DNA of 6,515 nucleotides, taken from assembly GCA_031271725.1 (NCBI GenBank), contig JAISVE010000087.1, positions 1 to 6,515 on the forward strand. Reading direction: 5' to 3'. This document shows, piece by piece, positions 1-5,262 of the stretch; positions within the stretch are counted from its first letter, which is position 1, and the number at the start of each line of letters is the position of its first letter. This DNA is from Bacteroidales bacterium (GTDB taxonomy: Bacteria; Bacteroidota; Bacteroidia; Bacteroidales; P3). The notes beneath the pieces were generated by a model. It saw only the letters and a program-made list of their open reading frames with translations, did not search any database and was not told the DNA's origin. Made by a program: the position numbers and the translations under genes.

Positions 1-1070
1 GTTTTGTCGTATTCCAAACCGATAACTTGCGACACCCGCGCAGAGTCGGGCACCGCAGACACTCCCGAATTGCCTATAAGCGGATTTATTTTGTTGCCTT
101 CCTTTAGAAACAGGTTAAAGAACTTAACAAACAGAACTCCACCCATAGTTGCAATAACAAAAGAGAATGCGCCGAGTACAAAAATACCTATCGATTTCGG
201 AGTGAGGAAAGTTGTTGCCTGTGTAGATGCGCCAACCGTCAACCCAATTAAAATTGTAACCGTGTCTATAAGCGGGCCACCCGCAGTATTGGCAAGACGT
301 TTTGTTACTCCACTTTCCTTGATAAGATTTCCTGCAAAGAGCATACCCAGTAGCGGAAGACCTGTCGGAACAATAAAGGCAGTCAGAATAATACCCACTA
401 TAGGGAACATTATTTTTTCTGTTTTTGTTACCTGACGCGGCGGACGCATACGAATAAGACGCTCTTTCTTAGTTGTGAGAAGTCTCATTATAGGTGGCTG
501 GATAACCGGCACAAGAGCCATATATGAATACGCCGAAACCGCAATGGCACCCATTAGTTCAGGTGCGAGTTTTGACGACAAAAATATCGCAGTCGGGCCG
601 TCTGCACCACCGATAATACCAATAGCACCTGCTTCTGCCGGACTAAAACCGAATACAAGAGCGAGAGCGTAGGCAGCAAAAATTCCAAGCTGCGCCGCCG
701 CACCTATAAGCATAAGTTTCGGATTTGAGATTAGTGCAGAAAAATCGGTCATAGCACCTATGCCCATAAAAATAAGCGGCGGATACCAACCGTTTTGTAC
801 GCCGTGGTACAGAATATTGAGAACAGAACCCTGCTCATACACTCCAATTGAAAGCCCCGGATAAAAAGGGATATTTCCCAAGATTATACCAAAGCCGATA
901 GGCACTAAAAGCATCGGCTCAAATTCCTTTGCAATTGCAAGATAGATAAAAAACAACCCGACTGTTATCATTGCCAAATGCCCCCAAGTTAAGTTGGCAA
1001 AGGCAGTATAGGTAAAAAACATTCCGAGTTGTTCGGTAATAAAATTAGTGAAAGAACTTAGTAGTAACAT
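1..1070 (-). CDS. oadB: Sodium-translocating decarboxylase beta subunit, OadB/MmdB family (3' end cut by window edge)
   Basis: Membrane subunit that decarboxylates carboxybiotin and couples this to Na+ export; here most likely part of methylmalonyl-CoA decarboxylase. I translated it from the ATG at 1068-1070. It stays open for 356 codons to the left edge, and the usual family length is about 400 or more, so roughly the last 50 residues are missing. Hydrophobic segments run along the whole protein. Family hallmarks are present: GGADGPTAIF at residues 154-163, with Asp157 matching the conserved Na+-site aspartate, and NPLIGNSGVSAVPDSARVS at 329-347, the second conserved Na+/carboxybiotin region. 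A charged loop at about 200-219 (KKERLIRMRPPRQVTKTEK) is probably cytoplasmic. It is last of the cluster as far as visible and is separated from the biotin carrier gene by 123 bases holding a hairpin. Family assignment is very secure; the specific substrate comes from the neighbours. Confidence 0.96.
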   Translation of the reverse strand, partial: MLLLSSFTNFITEQLGMFFTYTAFANLTWGHLAMITVGLFFIYLAIAKEFEPMLLVPIGFGIILGNIPFYPGLSIGVYEQGSVLNILYHGVQNGWYPPLIFMGIGAMTDFSALISNPKLMLIGAAAQLGIFAAYALALVFGFSPAEAGAIGIIGGADGPTAIFLSSKLAPELMGAIAVSAYSYMALVPVIQPPIMRLLTTKKERLIRMRPPRQVTKTEKIMFPIVGIILTAFIVPTGLPLLGMLFAGNLIKESGVTKRLANTAGGPLIDTVTILIGLTVGASTQATTFLTPKSIGIFVLGAFSFVIATMGGVLFVKFFNLFLKEGNKINPLIGNSGVSAVPDSARVSQVIGLEYDK

Positions 1071-1140
1071 AAATGATGTTTGTTTTTCTTATATGGTTGA
1101 AATAATGGTTGAATTTGTGATTGAAAATTTATAGTTGAAA
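1071..1140 (-). repeat. Cluster of four short GTTGAA-type repeats upstream of oadB
   Basis: The A/T-rich leader before the oadB start contains GGTTGAA at 1095-1101 and 1107-1113, GATTGAA at 1119-1125 and AGTTGAA at 1133-1139, spaced 12, 12 and 14 bases apart on the plus strand (TTCAAC on the oadB sense strand). The first two sit in an identical 9-base ATGGTTGAA. I found no convincing TAnnTTTG promoter here. The repeats could be a protein-binding array, an unstructured translation enhancer or chance in low-complexity DNA. Confidence 0.4.
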
Positions 1141-1193
1141 GTCTAAGATAAAAGAAATGCCCGGCAATCAATGTCGGGCATTTTCTTTTAGAC
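1141..1193 (-). terminator. Hairpin directly after the biotin carrier gene: terminator or attenuator before oadB
   Basis: An inverted repeat pairs AAATGCCCGGCA (1155-1166) with TGTCGGGCATTT (1172-1183): 12 pairs including one G-T, with a 5-base loop. The stem can extend outward past a bulge through AAAAG/CTTTT and then GTCTAA (1141-1146) with TTAGAC (1188-1193). Read leftward it is followed by TTTCTTTTATC, a fair T-rich tail. It begins right after the stop codon of the biotin carrier gene. Since oadB continues in the same direction 71 bases beyond, it may reduce rather than end transcription, or mark oadB as separately transcribed. Confidence 0.72.
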
Positions 1194-1649
1194 TTATCCG
1201 ATAACCATTAGAGTATCGCCTTCCATAACGGCGTCACCCTGACTTACCTTTATTGACTTAACAACGCCGCCCTGTTCGGCATCAATGTTGTTTTCCATTT
1301 TCATAGCTTCAAGCACCATTACCTTGTCGCCGGCTTTAATGGTGTCGCCCTCTTTCACGAGAATGCTGATAACAGTACCCGGCAGCGGCGACTTGATTTC
1401 AGAACCGCCGCTCGGATTGCCTGTAGCAGGTTTGATGGCGGCTAAATTCGGAACGGCTGTAACGGGTGTTGGCGCAGGAGCTGCAACAGGAGCAGCAGCA
1501 GGTCTTGCCGCCGACAACGGCTTGATATCCTTGTCCACTACTACTTCGTAGGGAGTACCGTTAACTTCAATGTTCATTACGGAATTTTCTACATTTGTAA
1601 TTTCTGTTTCGTAGCTGTTTCCGTTGATTGTAAATTTATATTTTTTCAT
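1194..1649 (-). CDS. mmdC: Biotin carboxyl carrier protein of the methylmalonyl-CoA decarboxylase
   Basis: Carries the carboxyl group on covalently bound biotin between the carboxyltransferase MmdA and the membrane subunit OadB. The protein is 151 residues. Residues 1-45 form a small beta-rich N-terminal part with the YKFTINGNSYETEI start typical of this carrier type. Residues 47-65 are an Ala/Pro-rich flexible linker. Residues about 83-151 form the biotinyl (lipoyl-like) domain, with SPLPGTV at 87-93 and the biotinylation motif EAMKMEN at 114-120; Lys117 is the expected biotin site. The length and linker match stand-alone carriers of Na+-pump decarboxylases. It lies 81 bases downstream of oadG. 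The same family also serves propionyl-CoA carboxylase, so the complex is assigned from the adjacent oadG and oadB genes. The upstream sequence is A/T-rich with no Shine-Dalgarno sequence. Confidence 0.95.
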   Translation of the reverse strand: MKKYKFTINGNSYETEITNVENSVMNIEVNGTPYEVVVDKDIKPLSAARPAAAPVAAPAPTPVTAVPNLAAIKPATGNPSGGSEIKSPLPGTVISILVKEGDTIKAGDKVMVLEAMKMENNIDAEQGGVVKSIKVSQGDAVMEGDTLMVIG

Positions 1650-1730
1650 AATAAATATTTTTTATAAGTTAAAAAACGCAATTGAAAAATGCTGTTAAAC
1701 GCAGTTAAAATTGCAGTAAAACTACAAGGG

Positions 1731-2687
1731 TTAACGCTTAAAATAAGTATTCAGCCCATAAAGTTTGGAACTCCATGGCGAATAGTTACGTGAAACCTTA
1801 TCAATTGTTATAACCGTAACTTCCTCATCGTGCAGCTCGCTTTGATACATATAAATTGTAGAAGCGATGGCAGCAAATACCTCACCGCTTGTACCGCCCG
1901 GGCTTTGATGTGCTACGCTAACCTTACTTGCTTTAATGGCTTCGGCACGCGGCATCAATTTTTTATTTTGACGGCGTACCTGATAGATGCCAAGCATCTT
2001 AAATATTATATAAAGCAGTATCAATGCCGAAAATACGGTTGTCATTGAAATAAGAACGAGCACAAGTCCCGAAGGGTCTTGCTTGAACAATTCGTCAGCT
2101 TTTCTTGCTTTGCGTACATGCAGTTGATGTCCTGAAACAACGCTGATGTTGTCAAAACCCCTCGATACGTCAAGCACAACAATGTCGTAACCCTTGCCCG
2201 GATTATCACCGGCAATGTAGATTTTTGAGGTTGTAGGATCATAACTGAATGCCTGTGCAGCTCCGCCAAAAGAGAAGTTAGACACAATGTTGCCTTCAAG
2301 ATCAAGCACGGTAAAATGGCAAGAATCGTTGTTGGCAGTTAGATAAACAATGCGGCTTTCGTATATCGCCACACCTTTAGGAAAATAAATTTTATCAACA
2401 TCGTGACGTCCTTCAACAACATCTATCGTGATACGCTTTTTAATATAGAGCGTATCGGTGGAATAATGAATAAGGTCGATAGTGTTTGTTACAGACGAAA
2501 TGCCGACAAAAAGACTGTTGTCTTTGTCAAACGCAAAGTTTTGCGGAATAAGAGGGTCATAGTATTCTAATGACTTGTCTCCCTCCGGCGATACTACCGT
2601 TTTTTGAGCAAATGCAGGAGCAAGGGCAAAAACAGGCAACACAAGCAAACAAAGAACTGCGTATTTTTTTATTATATATTGTAACAT
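1731..2687 (-). CDS. oadG: OadG-family gamma subunit with a large extracytoplasmic N-terminal domain
   Basis: Probable membrane anchor and assembly subunit of the Na+-pumping decarboxylase. The protein is 318 residues, much longer than the roughly 80-120 residues of classical gamma subunits. Residues 1-27 look like a signal peptide (KK, hydrophobic core, cleavage near AFA-Q). Residues about 28-205 form an extracytoplasmic domain with three blade-like repeats of beta-propeller (NHL/YVTN) character: PQNFAFDKDNSLFVGI at 48-63, FPKGVAIYESRIVYLTA at 102-118 and AQAFSYDPTTSKIYIAG at 144-160. A single membrane helix spans about 207-232, followed by a basic stretch (RRQNKK), so the C-terminus is inside as in known OadG. 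The C-terminal tail (275-318), including HDEEVTVITI and NYSPWSSKLYGL, resembles OadG tails of Bacteroidota as I remember them. It lies 38 bases after mmdA. The OadG assignment rests on the helix, tail and context; the propeller call is inference. Confidence 0.86.
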   Translation of the reverse strand: MLQYIIKKYAVLCLLVLPVFALAPAFAQKTVVSPEGDKSLEYYDPLIPQNFAFDKDNSLFVGISSVTNTIDLIHYSTDTLYIKKRITIDVVEGRHDVDKIYFPKGVAIYESRIVYLTANNDSCHFTVLDLEGNIVSNFSFGGAAQAFSYDPTTSKIYIAGDNPGKGYDIVVLDVSRGFDNISVVSGHQLHVRKARKADELFKQDPSGLVLVLISMTTVFSALILLYIIFKMLGIYQVRRQNKKLMPRAEAIKASKVSVAHQSPGGTSGEVFAAIASTIYMYQSELHDEEVTVITIDKVSRNYSPWSSKLYGLNTYFKR

Positions 2688-2725
2688 AAATTTTATTTAT
2701 TAACAATTAATGATTAAGCCTCGGA

Positions 2726-4285
2726 TTACAACGGAATATTATCGTGTTTCTTGGGAGGATTAACGTCTTTCTTCGTTGCAAGTGCATTGAGGGCGCGAAT
2801 TACACGGAAACGTGTGTTGCGCGGCTCAATAATATCGTCAATAAAGCCATATTTGGCAGCATTGTACGGATTTGCAAACTTGTCTTCATACTCCTTGATT
2901 TTTTCATCAGTGTATTTCTGGCGTTCGTCAGGATTTTCGATAGCCGAAATTTCCTTTCCGTTAAGAACGGCAATAGCACCCGAAGCACCCATAACTGCAA
3001 TTTCCGCTGAGGGCCACGCATAGTTAATGTCGCCGCGAAGTTGTTTACAACTCATAACGTCATGCGCACCGCCGTAACTCTTGCGGAGTGTAACGGTGAT
3101 CTTCGGCACGGTAGCTTCGCCGTAAGCAAAGAGGAATTTCGCACCGTGAATAATAATTCCGCCATACTCCTGTACGGTACCCGGCAAAAAGCCCGGAACG
3201 TCAACCAAAGTAAGAATAGGAATATTAAAGGCATCGCAGAAACGAACAAAACGCGCACCTTTACGGGAAGCGTTAATATCAAGTACACCTGCGAAATATT
3301 TAGGATTGTTTGCAACAACACCAACACTTTGCCCATTAAGGCGTACAAAGCCTACAACAAGGTTTTGTGCAAAGTGTTTGTGCACCTCTACAAATTCGCC
3401 GTTATCGGCAATACCCGTAATAATTTCAAGTACGTCATAAGGTTTATTGGGATTGTCGGGAATAATTTGATTTAACGAATCCTCCAAACGGTTTATCGGG
3501 TCATTGCAAACGAGCATTGGCGGCTCTTCAAGATTGTTTGACGGTAAAAAGCCCATAAGTTTACGCAGGAAAGCGATACCTTCCTGTTCACTTTCAACAA
3601 CAAAATGCGCAACGCCGGATTTGGACGCATGCACCATTGCACCACCGAGTTTCTCATCGGTAACATCCTCGTTGGTAACGGTCTTAACAACCTTCGGACC
3701 TGTCACAAACATATAGGAATTCTGTTTGGACATCATAATAAAGTCGGTAAGGGCAGGGGAGTAAACTGCGCCGCCCGCGCAAGGACCGAAAATAGCCGAG
3801 AGTTGCGGAATTACGCCGGAAGCCATAATGTTGCGCTGGAAAATTTCAGCATAACCTGCAAGCGATTGAACGCCTTCCTGAATACGTGCGCCGCCGCTAT
3901 CGTTAATACCGATAACAGGTGCACCGGCTTTCATCGCCATATCCATAACCTTGCAAATTTTCTTTGCAAAACTTTCGGAAAGCGAGCCGCCGAAAACAGT
4001 GAAGTCCTGTGAAAAGACATACACCAAACGCCCGTCAATAGTGCCGTAGCCCGTAACAACGCCGTCAGAAAGAAACACTTGTTTTTCCATGCCGAAGTCA
4101 GTACAACGGTGCGTAACAAACATATCAAATTCCTCAAACGAGCCCTCGTCAAGCAGCAACATAATGCGCTCGCGGGCTGTTAATTTTCCTTTGGCGTGCT
4201 GCGAATCTATACGCTTCTGACCGCCGCCGAGTCTTGCTTCTACTCGTTTGTCGAGTAGCATTTTTATTTTTTCCTCAAAATTCAT
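2726..4285 (-). CDS. mmdA: Methylmalonyl-CoA decarboxylase alpha subunit (carboxyltransferase)
   Basis: Cytoplasmic biotin-dependent carboxyltransferase of 519 residues, the usual family length. It transfers the carboxyl group of (S)-methylmalonyl-CoA to biotin on the carrier protein, giving propionyl-CoA. The N-terminal half has the early motif GKLTARERI (33-41), [13 protein letters not shown] (92-104), and the acyl-CoA oxyanion loops [12 protein letters not shown] (127-138) and [16 protein letters not shown] (167-182). The C-terminal half has [22 protein letters not shown] (361-382), the second oxyanion loop GGAHDVMS (405-412), and the family tail [10 protein letters not shown] (510-519). 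This family covers both MmdA and the propionyl-CoA carboxylase beta subunit, which sequence alone does not separate well. The flanking mce, oadG and oadB genes and the absence of a biotin carboxylase favour the decarboxylase. It starts 35 bases after mce, so co-transcription is very likely. Confidence 0.97.
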   Translation of the reverse strand: MNFEEKIKMLLDKRVEARLGGGQKRIDSQHAKGKLTARERIMLLLDEGSFEEFDMFVTHRCTDFGMEKQVFLSDGVVTGYGTIDGRLVYVFSQDFTVFGGSLSESFAKKICKVMDMAMKAGAPVIGINDSGGARIQEGVQSLAGYAEIFQRNIMASGVIPQLSAIFGPCAGGAVYSPALTDFIMMSKQNSYMFVTGPKVVKTVTNEDVTDEKLGGAMVHASKSGVAHFVVESEQEGIAFLRKLMGFLPSNNLEEPPMLVCNDPINRLEDSLNQIIPDNPNKPYDVLEIITGIADNGEFVEVHKHFAQNLVVGFVRLNGQSVGVVANNPKYFAGVLDINASRKGARFVRFCDAFNIPILTLVDVPGFLPGTVQEYGGIIIHGAKFLFAYGEATVPKITVTLRKSYGGAHDVMSCKQLRGDINYAWPSAEIAVMGASGAIAVLNGKEISAIENPDERQKYTDEKIKEYEDKFANPYNAAKYGFIDDIIEPRNTRFRVIRALNALATKKDVNPPKKHDNIPL

Positions 4286-4320
4286 AATGTATAATAATTT
4301 ATTTTTTGCGATATAGAAAC

Positions 4321-4722
4321 CTATTTAGAGCAGAATTCGGTTAATACTCCGACTGTGTCCTTCGGATGCAGAAATCCGATTTTCAGACCTTCTGCGCCAT
4401 TGCGCTCTGTCTTGTCAATAAGGCGAACGCCTTTCGCTTCTGCGTCCTGTAATGCCTGCGTGGTGTTCTCAACAGCAAAGGCAACGTGGTGAAGTCCTTC
4501 TCCTCTTTTTTCGATAAAGCCAGCAACAGTGCTGTCCGGTGATGTCGGTTCAAGGAGTTCGATTTTTACTTCACCGATTTTGAAAAAAGCGGTTTTTACT
4601 TTCTGGTCGGCAACTTCCTCAATGGCGTAACATTCAAGTCCGAGAACGTTTTCAAAGAATTTTTTTGCCTCATCAATGCTTTTTACAGCTACTGCGATGT
4701 GTTCGATTTTTGTTGGAGTCAT
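4321..4722 (-). CDS. mce: Methylmalonyl-CoA epimerase
   Basis: Interconverts (2R)- and (2S)-methylmalonyl-CoA, linking methylmalonyl-CoA mutase to the decarboxylase. The protein is 133 residues, a normal length, and is made of two vicinal-oxygen-chelate (beta-alpha-beta-beta-beta) modules. The first begins with [24 protein letters not shown] (6-29) and the second with [13 protein letters not shown] (75-87). Expected metal ligands by comparison with the family are His8, Glu55 (in VKIELLEP), His79 and Glu129 (in LTEF); the last three were placed by motif, not by alignment. The ending [15 protein letters not shown] (116-130) is typical of epimerases rather than of generic glyoxalases. It is the first gene of the operon, about 85 bases after a predicted start site, and mmdA follows after 35 bases. 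Confidence 0.96.
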   Translation of the reverse strand: MTPTKIEHIAVAVKSIDEAKKFFENVLGLECYAIEEVADQKVKTAFFKIGEVKIELLEPTSPDSTVAGFIEKRGEGLHHVAFAVENTTQALQDAEAKGVRLIDKTERNGAEGLKIGFLHPKDTVGVLTEFCSK

Positions 4723-4797
4723 AGTTAAATTAATAGCGAAACCACTAATTTTAGCGGCTTCTGTTAGTGAATATGTTGATTTTTAGTTAAATCGGAT

Positions 4798-4817
4798 TTT
4801 AATAAATTTTTATTAAA
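4798..4817. promoter_or_regulatory. Perfect 8-base inverted repeat over the mce start-site region
   Basis: TTTAATAA (4798-4805) and TTATTAAA (4810-4817) are exact reverse complements around a 4-base ATTT spacer. The repeat overlaps the predicted -7 element and transcription start of the mce promoter, where a repressor site would be effective. The DNA is all A/T, so a chance palindrome is quite possible. Confidence 0.35.
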
Positions 4818-4844
4818 GTTAGCATTTTTTTTCTTAAAAGTCAA
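4814..4844 (-). promoter_or_regulatory. Predicted Bacteroidota-type promoter of the mce-mmdA operon
   Basis: On the minus strand a TTG (plus positions 4842-4844) is followed after exactly 20 bases by TAACTTTA (4821-4814), one base from the Bacteroidota -7 consensus TAnnTTTG. Transcription would start near 4805-4808, giving an untranslated leader of about 85 bases before the mce ATG. The leader has a weak 6-base inverted repeat (CACTAA 4743-4748, TTAGTG 4764-4769). Confidence 0.6.
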
Positions 4845-4889
4845 TAATTTTGCACGGACAAGCCTTTTCTGCAAAAGCAAAAATAATAA

Positions 4890-4946
4890 ATAATGTTTGA
4901 TATTTAAAATAAAAATAGTATTTTTGTGTAAAATATTAAACATTAT
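4890..4946. promoter_or_regulatory. 57-base dyad-symmetric candidate operator covering the hipBA promoter
   Basis: The whole stretch is an imperfect palindrome centred on G4918. Of 28 opposed base pairs, 24 match; the mismatches are 4899/4937, 4906/4930, 4908/4928 and 4910/4926. The outer arms are ATAATGTTTGATATTT (4890-4905) and AAATATTAAACATTAT (4931-4946), and the core is AAAAATA-G-TATTTTT (4911-4925). It contains both promoter elements, the start site and the first two bases of the hipB start codon. Binding by a HipB dimer or dimer pair would block transcription, as known for HipB-type antitoxins. Confidence 0.72.
4896..4926 (+). promoter_or_regulatory. Predicted Bacteroidota-type promoter of hipBA
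   Basis: TTTG at 4896-4899 and TATTTTTG at 4919-4926 match the -33 and -7 consensus elements exactly (TTTG; TAnnTTTG), with a 19-base spacer inside the accepted range. Transcription would start near 4931-4934, leaving only about 11-14 bases of leader before the hipB ATG at 4945. This also supports 4945 as the true start, because an in-frame TTG at 4897 lies inside the promoter. Confidence 0.7.
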
Positions 4947-5262
4947 GCAACGAGAAAAATATGTCATTCTACCGAAATTAGCAAAAATTCTAACGGTGTT
5001 AGGCGAGAATATAAAATTGGCTCGGCTTAGGCGAAAGCTAAGCGCAGAGCAGATTTCCGAGCGTGCGGGCATTTCCCGTTCTACGCTTTGGCAAATTGAG
5101 AAAGGCTTGCCTAATGTGTCTATGGGCTATTATGCACAAGTGTTGTTTGTACTTGGCTTGGAAAATGATATTTCAAATATTGCAAATGATGACTTACTTG
5201 GACGAAAACTACAAGACGCCGATATACTAATTAAAAAACGCGCTCCAAAAAAGAAAAAATGA
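4945..5262 (+). CDS. hipB: HipB-type antitoxin, Xre-family helix-turn-helix protein
   Basis: DNA-binding antitoxin, expected to bind and restrain the HipA kinase and to repress its own promoter. From the ATG at 4945 it has 105 residues. The helix-turn-helix domain spans about 19-73: GENIKLARLRRKLSAEQISERAGISRSTLWQIEKGLPNVSMGYYAQVLFVLGL, where AEQISERA and SRSTLWQIEKG are the two core helices. The C-terminal tail (85-105) is highly basic, ending in KKRAPKKKK, and could contact DNA or HipA. An alternative in-frame TTG start at 4897 would add 16 residues but falls inside the predicted promoter, so I reject it. The stop codon overlaps the hipA start (ATGA). The fold and pairing are clear, though similarity to E. 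coli HipB itself is limited to the fold. Confidence 0.93.
   Translation: MQREKYVILPKLAKILTVLGENIKLARLRRKLSAEQISERAGISRSTLWQIEKGLPNVSMGYYAQVLFVLGLENDISNIANDDLLGRKLQDADILIKKRAPKKKK

Noticed and set aside
4..672. Plus-strand open frames of 143 and 65 codons
   Set aside because: They lie antisense to the clear OadB coding sequence, which has family motifs in frame through the same bases; the plus-strand translations show no recognisable domain.
2042..2305. Minus-strand 87-codon frame inside oadG
   Set aside because: It is a frame-shifted shadow of oadG, whose own frame is intact from signal peptide to conserved tail.
2744..4152. Several 65-144 codon frames on both strands inside mmdA
   Set aside because: MmdA is uninterrupted with all family motifs; the overlapping frames reflect its codon composition.
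4864..4877. Small CTTTT-CTGC-AAAAG hairpin between the two promoters
   Set aside because: Only a 5-base stem of mostly A-T pairs with no T tail in a sensible place; not enough for a terminator or regulatory RNA.
4897..4944. TTG start giving a 121-residue HipB
   Set aside because: The TTG is within the predicted promoter and upstream of the likely transcription start; the ATG at 4945 gives a normal-length antitoxin.
4764..5072. Minus-strand 102-codon frame over the divergent control region
   Set aside because: It covers the promoters and the start of hipB; the translation is low-complexity (Lys, Asn, Leu, Phe) with no family resemblance.
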